Origin: Coprococcus sp.
GTDB lineage: Bacteria; Bacillota; Clostridia; Lachnospirales; Lachnospiraceae
DNA length: 64,000 nt
Assembly (NCBI GenBank): GCA_017935345.1
Contig: JAGBHU010000044.1
Coordinates: 124,001-188,000 of the forward strand
Direction of reading: 5' to 3'
Below, piece by piece: positions 35,448-45,422 of the stretch. How positions within the stretch are numbered: the first letter of the stretch is position 1; every line of letters begins with the position of its first letter. The translations under genes and the position numbers were made by a program. The notes beneath the pieces were generated by a model. The model did not search any database. It worked only from the letters and a program-made list of their open reading frames with translations, and was not told the DNA's origin.

Positions 35448-36449
35448 TTATTCCTTGATAAATGCATCAAGACCAAAATGTCTGTAGCACATATCTGTGA
35501 TTACACGTCCTCTTGGTGTTCTGTTTATAAATCCGTTCTTGATAAAATAAGGCTCGTACACATCTTCAATCGTTCCCGAATCCTCTCCGACTGCCGCTGC
35601 CAGTGTATCAAGTCCTACAGGACCACCGCCAAACTTTTCTATCATGGTAAATAATATATTTCGATCGGTCTGGTCAAGCCCCATGGAATCAACCTCCAGT
35701 TTATCAAGAGCAGTCTTAGCCGTTTCATATGTTATTGTACCGTCATAGAATACTTCTGCAAAATCCCTGCACCGTTTCAGTAATCTGTTTGCAAGTCTTG
35801 GCGTGCCTCTGGACCTTTTTGCAATTTCAAGTGCCCCTCCATCATCTATATTAACGCCAAGTACCTGACTTGACCTGATGACAATCTGCTGCAATTCTTC
35901 AAAGGAATAAAACTCCAATCTGTCCACCATTCCAAATCTGTCCCTTAATGGTGCCGTAAGCATACCGACTCTTGTTGTGGCTCCAATAAGCGTAAATTTA
36001 GGAAGTTCAAGCCTGATGGACCTTGCGCCTGCGCCCTTTCCAATCACGACATCAATCGCATAATCCTCCATGGCAGGATATAAGACCTCTTCCACCTGAT
36101 TATTCAATCTGTGTATTTCATCAATAAACAAGATATCATTTTCCGATAAATTATTCAGGATTGCCGCAAGCTCTCCCGGCTTTTCAATGGCAGGTCCTGA
36201 GGTTATCTTGATATTGACACCCATTTCATTTGCAACAATCTGTGCCAGAGTTGTCTTTCCCAGTCCCGGTGGGCCATATAAAAGCAAATGGTCGAGTGGC
36301 TCATTTCTTTTTTTAGCTGCCTCGATAAAGACCTTTAAGTTATCTTTTACCTTTGTCTGCCCTATATATTCATGCAGAAACGTAGGTCTTAAGCTATATT
36401 CTGTTTTCAGTTCTTCTGCTGTAGCTTCAGTCGATATCACTCTGCTCAT
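35448..36449 (-). CDS. ruvB: Holliday junction branch migration ATPase RuvB
   Basis: A 333-residue AAA+ motor with Walker [18 protein letters not shown], Walker B FIDEIHRL, sensor GATTRVGML, arginine finger APLRDRFG and the C-terminal winged helix ending in RTPRGRVIT. It drives branch migration with RuvA, encoded 26 nt upstream. The cognate resolvase RecU is at 7479-8015; there is no RuvC, as is usual in Firmicutes. Confidence 0.98.
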   Translation of the reverse strand: MSRVISTEATAEELKTEYSLRPTFLHEYIGQTKVKDNLKVFIEAAKKRNEPLDHLLLYGPPGLGKTTLAQIVANEMGVNIKITSGPAIEKPGELAAILNNLSENDILFIDEIHRLNNQVEEVLYPAMEDYAIDVVIGKGAGARSIRLELPKFTLIGATTRVGMLTAPLRDRFGMVDRLEFYSFEELQQIVIRSSQVLGVNIDDGGALEIAKRSRGTPRLANRLLKRCRDFAEVFYDGTITYETAKTALDKLEVDSMGLDQTDRNILFTMIEKFGGGPVGLDTLAAAVGEDSGTIEDVYEPYFIKNGFINRTPRGRVITDMCYRHFGLDAFIKE

Positions 36450-36475
36450 TATTCATCCACCTAAGTTGTTGTCCG

Positions 36476-37081
36476 TTAAAATATATTCCTTAATGCCGCC
36501 TTCAACAGCTCTTCATCTGTCATTGTTTCTCTGTTTTGAACCCTTCTGATAGCTGAAGCAGCTTCCGAAGCCGTATAACCAAGGCTTACAAGTGCCTTTA
36601 CAACATCATCCTGTGCATCTGCCTTTGTCTGATTATCCAAAACGCTGTCCTCATATGCGGCATCCATCATATCCTCCATCCTGAGCTTATCCTTCAGCTC
36701 TAATATGATTCTGGATGCACCTTTCGCGCCAATACCGTTTGCTTTTGTAATTGCCTTAACATCCTCGGATATGACTGCCAATTTAAGCTCATTTACAGAC
36801 AGAGCCGTAAGAATGGACATGGCAGCCTTTGGCCCTACACCGCTGATACCTATCAGTATTTCAAATACCTCAAGCTCCTCCAGTCCGGAAAAGCCATACA
36901 GACTCAAATCATCCTCCCTGATATGCATATGCGTATATACCTTAATATCACTATGAAGGCTGTTCATTTTCTCAAGAAACTTTCCCGAAACATAGATCTG
37001 ATAGCCGATTCCGTTACATTCCAATAATATGTAATTTTCAAAAATTCCCGTAAGCTCGCCTTTTATATAAGCTATCATCAT
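36476..37081 (-). CDS. ruvA: Holliday junction DNA helicase subunit RuvA
   Basis: A 201-residue DNA-binding protein with the OB-fold N-terminal domain (MIAYIKGELTGIFENYILLECNGIGYQIYV), two helix-hairpin-helix motifs (GISGVGPKAAMSIL and NGIGAKGASRIILEL) and the C-terminal RuvB-binding domain SLGYTASEAASAIRRV. It clamps the four-way junction. It begins the ruvAB-zapA operon. Confidence 0.98.
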   Translation of the reverse strand: MMIAYIKGELTGIFENYILLECNGIGYQIYVSGKFLEKMNSLHSDIKVYTHMHIREDDLSLYGFSGLEELEVFEILIGISGVGPKAAMSILTALSVNELKLAVISEDVKAITKANGIGAKGASRIILELKDKLRMEDMMDAAYEDSVLDNQTKADAQDDVVKALVSLGYTASEAASAIRRVQNRETMTDEELLKAALRNIF

Positions 37082-37160
37082 ATGCCTCCATATCTGATTA
37101 AAGCAATGTGTATGTAATGTCTATCTGTTTCAAGTTCTGTTTATCTGCTTAACCATAGGA

Positions 37161-37189
37161 ATTATAACACAATAATTATCAATTGTGAA
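37161..37189 (-). promoter_or_regulatory. Promoter of ruvA
   Basis: On the minus strand TTCACA (37184-37189) and TATAAT (37161-37166) are 17 bp apart. No SOS box (Firmicutes LexA type, GAAC-N4-GTTC) was seen beside it. Confidence 0.65.
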
Positions 37190-37196
37190 TATATGT

Positions 37197-37225
37197 TTGC
37201 TTTTTTCATCAAAGACGGCTATCAT
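37197..37225 (+). promoter_or_regulatory. Promoter of the yprB-like gene
   Basis: TTGCTT (37197-37202), 17 bp, TATCAT (37220-37225), 42 bp before the start codon. Confidence 0.5.
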
Positions 37226-37266
37226 ATAAACATATAAAATTTGTCGGATAAAGAAAAGGAACACAA

Positions 37267-38322
37267 ATGAAAATCTTTACATATAACAGGGACTATAATG
37301 CCATCAATTTTAAACTTATATCAGATCATCCTGATGAAATACTTTATTTTGACCTTGAGACAACAGGCCTTTCTGCCAAAAATTCAGATTTATATATGAT
37401 TGGCTATGGTCATACATCAGAGGAAGGCTTTAAGATTACGCTTCTTTTTAATGATGACGGCTGCTCAGAGCCTTCCATGCTGGAACACTTTGCCAATATT
37501 TTGCAAAAACACGCTGTATTGGTATCATACAATGGAAATACCTTTGACATCCCGTATATAAAAGAGAAGTTCAGACAGTTCCATATCGATTGTGATATGT
37601 CTGCTATCGAAAGCTGTGATATCTATAAGATATTGAAAAAATATAAAAAACAGCTTCATTTATCTTCCATGAGGCAATCGGATCTTGAACAGCTTATGCA
37701 TATTCAAAGGGAAGCCTTTATATCAGGCGGGGATTTAATTCCTGTATACAAACAGTACCTGTCAGAAGGGAATGACTATGACTTAACGGAGCTTGTCAGA
37801 CACAATCTGGATGACATGGACGGACTTGTCAGAATTACGGATGCTCTTGCAATTCACAAATTGTATAATGGCTCATTTTGTGTCAGCTCTGCAAATATTG
37901 AGGATGGCTGGCTGTATATTCAGCTTTCTGTTCCAAACAGCCTGCCCTTCAGAATGAATTACGGATATGACAATATCTATGTAAATGGATTGGGGAACGA
38001 AGTTCATATCAAGCTTCCTGTTGAAAATGGCACAATGAAATATTTTTTTTCTGATTATAAAAATTATTACTATCTTCCCCTTGAAGATATGGCAATTCAT
38101 AAATCCATGGCAGCATATGTCGATTCGGAACACAAAACAAAAGCTACAAAGGAAACGGCTTTTGTAAAAAAAGAAGGAGCTTTTATCAGATGTCCTGCGG
38201 ATATAGGTCTCAATCGTTTCTCTTATATGTCCGGCGACAAAGAAAAATATATAGCCGTAGATGATCATTTATTGTCGGACACAGAACTGCTTAATACTTA
38301 TGTTCACATTTTATTGAAGTAG
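37267..38322 (+). CDS. RNase H-like DEDD exonuclease (YprB type)
   Basis: A 351-residue protein whose N-terminal half is a ribonuclease H-like exonuclease domain with acidic motifs FDLETTGL, VSYNGNTFDIPYI and HNLDDMDGL. The C-terminal half (about 205-351) is beta-rich with no known motif. YprB-like proteins are thought to act on DNA or RNA in repair; the substrate is unknown. It is divergent from ruvA and ends at a long hairpin. Confidence 0.87.
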   Translation: MKIFTYNRDYNAINFKLISDHPDEILYFDLETTGLSAKNSDLYMIGYGHTSEEGFKITLLFNDDGCSEPSMLEHFANILQKHAVLVSYNGNTFDIPYIKEKFRQFHIDCDMSAIESCDIYKILKKYKKQLHLSSMRQSDLEQLMHIQREAFISGGDLIPVYKQYLSEGNDYDLTELVRHNLDDMDGLVRITDALAIHKLYNGSFCVSSANIEDGWLYIQLSVPNSLPFRMNYGYDNIYVNGLGNEVHIKLPVENGTMKYFFSDYKNYYYLPLEDMAIHKSMAAYVDSEHKTKATKETAFVKKEGAFIRCPADIGLNRFSYMSGDKEKYIAVDDHLLSDTELLNTYVHILLK

Positions 38323-38387
38323 AGGCAGGCAGACAAGTCAATGATAACGCAGTTGATGATTGATCCTCGACTTGTTTGCCTGTCTCT
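38321..38387 (+). terminator. Long hairpin after the yprB-like gene
   Basis: Arms of 19 nt (38321-38339 and 38369-38387) pair with two G-U wobbles on the plus strand and enclose a shorter inner stem. It overlaps the stop codon. No T run follows, so terminator function is likely but not certain. Confidence 0.6.
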
Positions 38388-38411
38388 GTTTGCTACAATA
38401 ATATGTACCAT

Positions 38412-38945
38412 TTACAGATTTTTTCCTAACGCATATGCCTGTTCAGGATAATCGGTTTTATTCAAAGCATCCACATCACCACATGCCACTCCGGTAATAA
38501 TGCCTGCAATATCCCACTCAAGAAAGTTTGTCATGCCTTTAAACGATGCTATGGCTCCATCTGCTGATTCTGTTGTATCATCTGCCATTGTTACTATCAA
38601 GGCTGCTTTCTTATTCTTGTGTAAAGCTGCATCATTGGCATAAAAGCGGTCAATAACTGTTTTTATTTGTGCATTCATTGCATAGTAGTAAATTGGTGAA
38701 ATAAAGATAATGGCATCAGCTTCTAACAATTTTGGATTTAATTCCTCCATGTCATCCTTGAAAGCACAACCTGTATCTGTATTGTGACACTTCTCACAAG
38801 CAATACAAGGGTGTACATTTTTAAATGCAGCATTAAAGCAACTGACTTCATGCCCTGCCTCTGTTGCACCGTTGATAAACTTTTCTGCCAATATTGCTGT
38901 TGTACCATTCTTATGTGGACTTCCTGTAATTACTAAAACCTTCAT
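38412..38945 (-). CDS. Flavodoxin-fold NAD(P)H-dependent oxidoreductase
   Basis: A 177-residue flavoprotein of the iron-sulfur flavoprotein/NADPH FMN reductase group. The phosphate-binding loop is ITGSPHKNGTTA, a four-cysteine cluster motif reads CIACEKCHNTDTGC, and FISPIYYYAMNAQIKTVIDRFY is the typical dimer/FMN strand. It passes electrons through FMN, perhaps with an Fe-S cluster. It stands alone and its substrate is unknown. Confidence 0.88.
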   Translation of the reverse strand: MKVLVITGSPHKNGTTAILAEKFINGATEAGHEVSCFNAAFKNVHPCIACEKCHNTDTGCAFKDDMEELNPKLLEADAIIFISPIYYYAMNAQIKTVIDRFYANDAALHKNKKAALIVTMADDTTESADGAIASFKGMTNFLEWDIAGIITGVACGDVDALNKTDYPEQAYALGKNL

Positions 38946-39022
38946 AAAATAATCCTCCTACAAATAAAAATTTCCGTCATTTAATCAATGAAAATGTATT
39001 CTGCCTGTTTATAAATAATTAC

Positions 39023-39069
39023 AAAAAAGCTCAGATATCATTTGATTAAAATGATACCTGAACTTTTTT
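39023..39069 (-). terminator. Bidirectional terminator after ispH-rpsA
   Basis: A 21-bp stem (39023-39043 and 39049-39069) with two mismatches and a short loop carries six A and six T at its ends, so it can terminate on either strand. It lies just downstream of ispH-rpsA. Confidence 0.85.
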
Positions 39070-39102
39070 GTACTATTCTTTTATTACGCTTTTATCGATA
39101 TC

Positions 39103-41172
39103 TTATTCTGCATCAGTAGCTTCTTCTGCAGGAGCTTCTGTTTCCTCAGCAACAACCTCTTCTGCAGGAGCCTCTGTTTCCTCGGCAACAACCTCTTCTG
39201 CAGGAGCTTCTGTTTCTTCCTCGACAGCCTCTTCTGTCTCTTCAGGAACAGGAAGTAATGCCTTAACGCTTAAGCTGATTTTCTTCTCTTCCGGCTTAAA
39301 GTCAACAATCTTAGCCTCAATCTCATCACCGATTTTGTAAACATCCTCCGGTTTTGCGATATGCTCATATGAAATCTGTGATACATGAAGAAGTGCATCT
39401 ACACCAGGTACAAGCTCTACGAATGCACCAAAGTCTGTCATTCTTGCAACCTTACCTGTTACAATCGTACCGACTGCATATTTTTCCTCAGCATTTAACC
39501 AAGGGTTTGTCTCATCAAACTTAAGGCTTAATGCAATCTTGTCACCATTGATATTCTTGATAAATGCCTTAACAACATCTCCAACCTTAAATATCTTCTT
39601 AGGGCTTTCAACTCTGCCCCATGACATTTCTGAAATATGGAGAAGACCGTCTGCTCCGCCTAAATCAATAAATGCACCGAAGTCTGTTACGTTCTTAACA
39701 GTACCTTCAACAACCATACCTACTTCTATTCTTTCAAATAATTCCTTGGCTGCTTCTGCCTTCTTTTCTACGATAAGCTTCTTTCTATTGCCTATCACTC
39801 TTCTCTTCTTAGGATTGAACTCTGTCAACTGGAACTCAATCTCCTGATCCATGTACTTGTCAAGATTCTTCTCATATACATCTGAAACAAGGCTTGAAGG
39901 TATAAATACTCTTGATTCCTCATAAGAAACATTCAGTCCGCCGCTTACAACCTGTACAACTTTACCTGTAAGAACCTCACCTGACTCAAATGCTGCTTCA
40001 AGCTTCTCGTTTACCTTTTCAGCAGCAACTCTCTTATAAGAAAGCAAAACCTGTCCTTCGCCATCATTTGTCTTGATAACCTTAACGGTAATCGGATCAC
40101 CAACCTTAACAAGGTCATTTAAATCTACATTTGGCGTATTTGTATATTCATTTCTGGTTATAATACCATCTGACTTGTACCTGATATCAACTACGATCTC
40201 ATCAGCCTTAACGCCGATTACCGTACCGTCAATAATTTCCCCCTGTCTGATGGAAACCTTGCTCTCATCATTTTCCAACATCTGCTCAAAACTTAACTCT
40301 GCCATGCTACTATGAACCTCCTTAATAATATAATTTGGGGTAGATGCCCCAGCTGTAATACCTACCCTACTAACGGATTCAAAAGTAGTCAAATCCAAAT
40401 CAACGAGTGTCTGTATATAGTAAGTATTCTCACATTCTTTTTTGCTAATTTCATATAGCTTCTGAGTATTTGAACTATGACAACCACCTATAACAATCAT
40501 GGCATCTACAGAAGAAGCAATCTCCTGTGCTTCTTTTTGTCTTACAGATGTAGCGTTACATATGGTCTCATAGACAGTAACATTATACAATTTTTTTCGA
40601 ATAATATCAACAATATCTTTAAATTTCTTATAATTAAAGGTCGTTTGGGAAACAATACTATATTCGCAGTCAGTACATTCTTTGTCATTCAATCCGGATA
40701 CATAGCTTTCTGCCTCCTGTACCGATGCAATGATCACCGGTTTCTCCTGACACCAGCCGACGATACCGGAAACCTCCGGATGCTTTCCGTCTCCGATAAT
40801 AATTATTTTCTTTCCCTTCCGGCTGTCACTGCTTACAATATTGTGAATTTTCTTTACAAATGGACATGTGGCATCCACAACCTCTATTTTCTGACCTTCA
40901 AGATAATCATATATATCTTTTGAAGCACCGTGGGAACGGATGATAACCTTACCGCCTTTCAGCTTCTTAAGGTCCTCCTCATTTTCCAATACCGAAACGC
41001 CTTTCGATTTGAGGTCGGCTACTACTGCCTCATTATGAATAATCGGCCCATAGGTATATACATTTCCCGTACCGCTATGTTCTCCTTCTGTGTCGGCATG
41101 CTGATATGCCGTATCAACAGCTCTCTGAACACCAAAACAAAATCCGGCAGATTTTGCCAAAATAACTTCCAT
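39103..41172 (-). CDS. ispH: Fused IspH-ribosomal protein S1 (HMBPP reductase/S1)
   Basis: A 689-residue fusion. Residues 1-285 are IspH, the last enzyme of the MEP pathway, with the three cluster cysteines in [21 protein letters not shown] and ICNATSVRQ. Residues about 300-640 hold four S1 domains, the last two with the classic VxDFGAFxxL...GLLHISE signature. The tail is a Glu/Ala/Pro-rich repeat encoded by 36-nt units (39121-39220). Such fusions are known in Clostridia and link isoprenoid synthesis to an S1-like translation factor. It is 21 nt downstream of cmk. Confidence 0.95.
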   Translation of the reverse strand: MEVILAKSAGFCFGVQRAVDTAYQHADTEGEHSGTGNVYTYGPIIHNEAVVADLKSKGVSVLENEEDLKKLKGGKVIIRSHGASKDIYDYLEGQKIEVVDATCPFVKKIHNIVSSDSRKGKKIIIIGDGKHPEVSGIVGWCQEKPVIIASVQEAESYVSGLNDKECTDCEYSIVSQTTFNYKKFKDIVDIIRKKLYNVTVYETICNATSVRQKEAQEIASSVDAMIVIGGCHSSNTQKLYEISKKECENTYYIQTLVDLDLTTFESVSRVGITAGASTPNYIIKEVHSSMAELSFEQMLENDESKVSIRQGEIIDGTVIGVKADEIVVDIRYKSDGIITRNEYTNTPNVDLNDLVKVGDPITVKVIKTNDGEGQVLLSYKRVAAEKVNEKLEAAFESGEVLTGKVVQVVSGGLNVSYEESRVFIPSSLVSDVYEKNLDKYMDQEIEFQLTEFNPKKRRVIGNRKKLIVEKKAEAAKELFERIEVGMVVEGTVKNVTDFGAFIDLGGADGLLHISEMSWGRVESPKKIFKVGDVVKAFIKNINGDKIALSLKFDETNPWLNAEEKYAVGTIVTGKVARMTDFGAFVELVPGVDALLHVSQISYEHIAKPEDVYKIGDEIEAKIVDFKPEEKKISLSVKALLPVPEETEEAVEEETEAPAEEVVAEETEAPAEEVVAEETEAPAEEATDAE
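39121..39220 (-). repeat. 36-nt tandem repeat in the ispH-rpsA tail
   Basis: Two nearly identical 36-nt units (39121-39156, 39157-39192) and a partial third encode the 12-residue repeat [12 protein letters not shown]. The acidic tail is unstructured. Its copy number may vary between strains. Confidence 0.85.
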
Positions 41173-41193
41173 GCTATAAATTCTCCTAATATA

Positions 41194-41847
41194 CTATTTT
41201 TTAGTAAGTCTGATGATTGTGGCTACCACCTCGTCAATAGTCATATCGGAACTGTCAATATAAACTGCATCCTCCGCCTGTCTAAGGGGTGCCGTTTCCC
41301 GTTCCATATCCTGCTTATCTCTTGTAATAATATCAGCCTCTATCACATTGATATCAGCCGTCTCCCCCTTTGCGATGATCTCATCATAACGTCTCCTGGC
41401 TCTGACCTTGGAAGATGCAGTAAGGTATACTTTTACTTCTGCATCAGGAAGAATATTTGTACCGATATCCCTGCCATCCATAACCACATCATAATCCTTT
41501 GCAAGCTGTCTTTGCAAATCAAGCAGCTTGGCTCTTACACATGGCAGTGCCGATGATTTTGAAGCCATATTGCCTACAGCTTCCTCACGCAGCTTTGAAG
41601 TTACATTATTACCGTTTAAATAAATCTGCTGCATATCGGATTCATATTTTATTTCTATTATAACCGGCTCAATTTTTTTCTCTACATAACCGGCATCAGA
41701 TATATCGATATCATTTTCCAGCAGATATAATGCGATACCGCGATACATAGCTCCTGTATCGACATAAATATATCCAAGCTCCTTTGCCGTTTTTTTTGCA
41801 ATTGTACTTTTTCCTGCTCCGGCAGGTCCGTCTATAGCAATATTCAT
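41194..41847 (-). CDS. cmk: Cytidylate kinase
   Basis: A 217-residue P-loop kinase (IAIDGPAGAGKSTIAKKTA, then the substrate loop DTGAMYRGIALY and the lid region LTASSKVRARRRYDE) that phosphorylates CMP and dCMP. DGRDIGTNILPDAEVKVYL is a strong family signature. cmk next to rpsA is an ancient pairing, kept here with the ispH-rpsA fusion. Confidence 0.97.
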   Translation of the reverse strand: MNIAIDGPAGAGKSTIAKKTAKELGYIYVDTGAMYRGIALYLLENDIDISDAGYVEKKIEPVIIEIKYESDMQQIYLNGNNVTSKLREEAVGNMASKSSALPCVRAKLLDLQRQLAKDYDVVMDGRDIGTNILPDAEVKVYLTASSKVRARRRYDEIIAKGETADINVIEADIITRDKQDMERETAPLRQAEDAVYIDSSDMTIDEVVATIIRLTKK

Positions 41848-41883
41848 AATCGTTTATCCTTTCAAAAATTTATGGTTTAGTTT

Positions 41884-41963
41884 GACTATTCGTATATATA
41901 TTTATGGTACGGTTTCGGCACTGCGTGCCTGCAAATGTACCATAAATATATATACGAATAGTC
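41884..41963. repeat. 80-bp element with perfect 27-bp inverted repeats
   Basis: The arms 41884-41910 and 41937-41963 are exact reverse complements over 27 bp, and the 26-nt loop contains a smaller stem (GGCAC and GTGCC). It lies between the flavoprotein gene and cmk. No target duplication or T run was found. It may be a terminator, an RNA processing stem or a small mobile element. Confidence 0.8.
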
Positions 41964-41996
41964 GGATTAAGTTCATTGGATTTTAAAATTGTTTTA

Positions 41997-43283
41997 TCAA
42001 GGATTCTCTGCAGCACATATGCCTGCCAGTCTCCCTGTAGACCATGCAATCTGCAAATTAAATCCCCCTGTCAGTGCATCCACATCGATTATCTCACCTG
42101 CAAAATACAGCCCCGATAACAGCTTTGATTCCATCGTGGACGGATTTATTTCCTTTACATTGACACCACCCTTCGTGATAATTGCCTTATCAAAATCACG
42201 AAGTCCCGCAAATGTAAGCTTAAATTCCTTAATAACCTGAACAAGCCTGAGACGTTCTTCTCTGGATATGGAATGAACCTTCTTAAATAAATCTATTCCG
42301 GAGCGCTCAATAACAGGCGTAATTAATTTCTGTGGCAGCAAATCTCCAAGCGCATTATTAAAGTTTTTATTGATATATTTGTTAAAATCCTTTTGTATTC
42401 TGGAATCCAGTTCCTCTACAGATAAAGCAGGCTTTAAATCGATATATAGTGTAATATCCTTGTCAAGATATCTGTGTATATATGCGGAAGCTTTAATAAC
42501 AAGAGGCCCGCTTATTCCAAAATGCGTAAATAACAGTTCTCCCTGCTCTGCAAATATTTTCTTCTTACCGCTGAATATATTAAAGGACACATTTTTTAAG
42601 GACAATCCCATTAGCTCCTTACAAAAATGCTCTTTTATATTAAACGGAACAAGGGACGGCTGAGTGTTTACGATAGTATGTCCGAAATCTTTTGCAAATT
42701 GATACCCGTCACCGGTAGAGCCTGTAAGCTGATATGACAAACCGCCCGTACATAAAATAACAGCATCACATGCAATCATTGTTTCTTCCTGCTCGTTGCG
42801 AACATCTGCCTTACCTTCATATTTTGACCTTTTTTCCCTATCCAAACTGACACCGCATACGCTGTTCCCTTCTGCCATAATACCTGATACTTTTGTATTC
42901 AGCATTAGTTTTATATTGGGATTTCTGTTAATCAATGTTTTTAAAACGCCTATTACATCAGAAGAATGGTCGCTTACGGGGAAAACCCTGTCACCACGTT
43001 CAACCTTAAGAGGAAGTCCTGCCTTTTCAAAGAAATCCATAGTCATGTTATTATCAAAGGAATAAAATGCACTATACATAAACTTTGAATTTGTGGTAAC
43101 AGCATTAAAAAATCGGCTGTCCTCACAGGCGTTTGTAAGATTACATCTGCCCTTACCCGTTATAAAAAGCTTCTTCCCCAGTCTGTCGTTTTTCTCTATC
43201 AGAACAACCTTTGCAGAATCAGCAGCAGTAATTGCCGCAATCATGCCGGCTGCACCACCACCAATAACTACTATCTTTTTCAT
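41997..43283 (-). CDS. HI0933-family NAD(P)/FAD-dependent flavoprotein (BaiN/YhiN-like)
   Basis: A 428-residue flavoprotein with the FAD-binding N-terminus KIVVIGGGAAGMIAAITAA, LIEKNDRLGKKLFITGKGRCNLTN, and the C-terminal GLYFAGEIIDVDALTGGFNLQIAWSTGRLAG. Family members include BaiN, which acts on bile acids, but many have unknown roles; no bile-acid genes are near. It starts 11 nt after the ktrA-like gene and is probably co-transcribed with the K+ uptake genes. Confidence 0.88.
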   Translation of the reverse strand: MKKIVVIGGGAAGMIAAITAADSAKVVLIEKNDRLGKKLFITGKGRCNLTNACEDSRFFNAVTTNSKFMYSAFYSFDNNMTMDFFEKAGLPLKVERGDRVFPVSDHSSDVIGVLKTLINRNPNIKLMLNTKVSGIMAEGNSVCGVSLDREKRSKYEGKADVRNEQEETMIACDAVILCTGGLSYQLTGSTGDGYQFAKDFGHTIVNTQPSLVPFNIKEHFCKELMGLSLKNVSFNIFSGKKKIFAEQGELLFTHFGISGPLVIKASAYIHRYLDKDITLYIDLKPALSVEELDSRIQKDFNKYINKNFNNALGDLLPQKLITPVIERSGIDLFKKVHSISREERLRLVQVIKEFKLTFAGLRDFDKAIITKGGVNVKEINPSTMESKLLSGLYFAGEIIDVDALTGGFNLQIAWSTGRLAGICAAENP

Positions 43284-43294
43284 TGATTTAACCT

Positions 43295-43939
43295 CTATTT
43301 AAGCTTTTTCATTGATGAATCGGATACCATAATGATAAGTCTTGAATCCGGCTGTAATATTTCATCAGGATTCACTTCGCTGGCAAGCTGATTTCCGTTC
43401 TTCACTGCAATAACATTAATCTTATAATTTTTACGGAGGTCAAGCTCTTTTATGGATTTTCCTGCCCATTCAGGTCTGACCATAATTTCTGCAACACCAA
43501 GATTTCTTTCTATTTCAAAATATTCTATAAAATTATCGTATAACAATTTTCTGGCAGCAAGAATACCTGCATCTTTTTCAGGAAATACGACCTTGTCCGC
43601 ACCTACTTTAAGAAAAATCTTTGCTGTTTCATCACTGTCCGCTTTTGCCATAACAAACGGAACGCCCAATTCCTTTGCAGTCATAATGGTCATTACACTC
43701 GCTGCAAGGCTTTCTCCCATCGCTACAATAACGGCATCTATATTATCAAGACCAACCTCTTTTACCGCTTCCGAATCACATACGTTTATGCTGACAGCAC
43801 AAGTTACCTGTGATGAAATTTTACGTATAACATCAGGATTACTGTCTACAGCCAGCACCTGTGCACCCTGACTCATCAGCGCATTTGCGACGCTTGTACC
43901 AAATCTTCCCAAACCAAATACTGCAAATGATTTTTTCAT
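43295..43939 (-). CDS. TrkA/KtrA-family K+ uptake regulatory subunit
   Basis: About 214 residues from the ATG at 43939, with GGGAG 8 nt upstream. The RCK N domain starts FAVFGLGRFGTSVANAL, a nucleotide-binding Rossmann motif, and a RCK C domain follows from about 140. It binds ATP/ADP or NAD(H) and gates the TrkH-type subunit encoded 13 nt upstream. Confidence 0.92.
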   Translation of the reverse strand: MKKSFAVFGLGRFGTSVANALMSQGAQVLAVDSNPDVIRKISSQVTCAVSINVCDSEAVKEVGLDNIDAVIVAMGESLAASVMTIMTAKELGVPFVMAKADSDETAKIFLKVGADKVVFPEKDAGILAARKLLYDNFIEYFEIERNLGVAEIMVRPEWAGKSIKELDLRKNYKINVIAVKNGNQLASEVNPDEILQPDSRLIIMVSDSSMKKLK

Positions 43940-43970
43940 TCTATTTTCTCCCTTCAAATATATATACTCT

Positions 43971-45341
43971 CTATCCTACAATAACACTCTCTTCAGGATA
44001 ATGAATAAGGTTCTTTTTAACATTCTGAGAACTGAACGCTACTGTCATGGAAATAGGTCCGATACGTCCCAGATACATACAAATTATAATGATTATTCTT
44101 CCCATTATATTGAGCGAACCCGTATAATCTCTGGTCAAGCCTACAGTACCGATAGCACTAACGACCTCAAATAAACAGTCAACGAGAACGCCATCTTTAT
44201 TTCCGCTTATAATCAGCAAAATCGTCATAATAATGACAAGTGACATACCAAGAAATAATATTGCCACCGCTTTTCTGATTGCAACATTCGGTATCTTTCT
44301 TTTAAACACTACAATCTCATCCCTATCTCTAATCATAGACAGGAAGTTCAGGAATACAATAGCTAATGTTATCGTTTTCACACCACCTGCCGTACCGACA
44401 GGTGAACCGCCGATAAGCATTAATGCCATACTGAAAAGAGCTGTAGCTTCATACATTCCCTTCTGCGAAAATGAAGAAAAACCTGCCGTTCGAAGTGTTA
44501 CTGATTGAAAAAACGAATTTATCCACTTATCTCCTTCACTAAAGTTTCCAATCGTAAGTGGATTATGATGTTCCATAAAATAGATAAAGAGGGTTCCGAC
44601 CACTAAAAGTGATACAGTCATTAGGATTACCAATTTAGAATGAAGGTTTAACCCTTTTATGGCATTTGTTAAACTGCTCTTTTTCATTTTTATCTGTGAA
44701 AGTACATCAATGATATCCCACCAGACTACAAAGCCAAGACCACCTGTAATAATCAGAAAACTTGTTGTAAACAATACAAGCGGATTATGTGCATAGTCCG
44801 CAAGACTATTGTTTCCAAGGATATCAATACCCGCATTACAAAATGACGAAACGGAATTAAATACGGAATACCATACCCCTCTTAACAGTCCATACTTCTG
44901 ACAAAATGTAATACTATATAATACAGCACCCAGAAACTCTATACAAATAGTACCTTTGAATACTTTAAGTGTAAATCTTTTTAAGTCCTGCTTCGTATTC
45001 AGATTATATGAATCCTGAATAAGCATAGAGCTTCTTAAAGTGAATTTTCTTCGAAATAAATGCATAAGCAGCGTAGTAATTGATATAATACCTAAACCGC
45101 CTATCTGTATCAGAATCAAAATAATAAACTTTCCAAATATACTCCAATGTGAAAAAGTATCAACCACTACAAGTCCTGTAACACATACCGATGTAGTTGA
45201 TGTAAATAATGCATCCAGAATTCCGGTATGTTCACCTGATACAGTTGCAAATGGTAACATCAGCAATAACGCACCGACGAATATAGCAATAAAAAACCCC
45301 AGAGCAATAATCCGGGTTGTTGTTAATTCTATCTTTTTCAT
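43971..45341 (-). CDS. TrkH/KtrB-family K+ transporter subunit
   Basis: A 456-residue polytopic protein with four pore-helix repeats; the filter glycines appear in TTSVCVTGLVVVD, SSFCNAGIDI, LRTAGFSS and AIGTVGLT. It moves K+ with Na+ or H+. Together with the TrkA-like subunit it forms a Ktr-type system. Start at MKKIELTTTRI. Confidence 0.93.
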   Translation of the reverse strand: MKKIELTTTRIIALGFFIAIFVGALLLMLPFATVSGEHTGILDALFTSTTSVCVTGLVVVDTFSHWSIFGKFIILILIQIGGLGIISITTLLMHLFRRKFTLRSSMLIQDSYNLNTKQDLKRFTLKVFKGTICIEFLGAVLYSITFCQKYGLLRGVWYSVFNSVSSFCNAGIDILGNNSLADYAHNPLVLFTTSFLIITGGLGFVVWWDIIDVLSQIKMKKSSLTNAIKGLNLHSKLVILMTVSLLVVGTLFIYFMEHHNPLTIGNFSEGDKWINSFFQSVTLRTAGFSSFSQKGMYEATALFSMALMLIGGSPVGTAGGVKTITLAIVFLNFLSMIRDRDEIVVFKRKIPNVAIRKAVAILFLGMSLVIIMTILLIISGNKDGVLVDCLFEVVSAIGTVGLTRDYTGSLNIMGRIIIIICMYLGRIGPISMTVAFSSQNVKKNLIHYPEESVIVG

Positions 45342-45370
45342 AATAACCCCAACAATGCAATTTAAAACAT

Positions 45371-45404
45371 AAAGAGACAGGAAGGTAAGCCCTTCCGTCT
45401 CTTT
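45371..45404 (-). terminator. Terminator of the decarboxylase operon
   Basis: A 14-bp stem (AAAGAGACAGGAAGG and CCTTCCGTCTCTTT, one mismatch) with a 5-nt loop lies 19 nt after the oadA stop. It is followed by T-rich sequence on the minus strand. Confidence 0.8.
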
Positions 45405-45422
45405 ATGAATCGTAAAATATGA

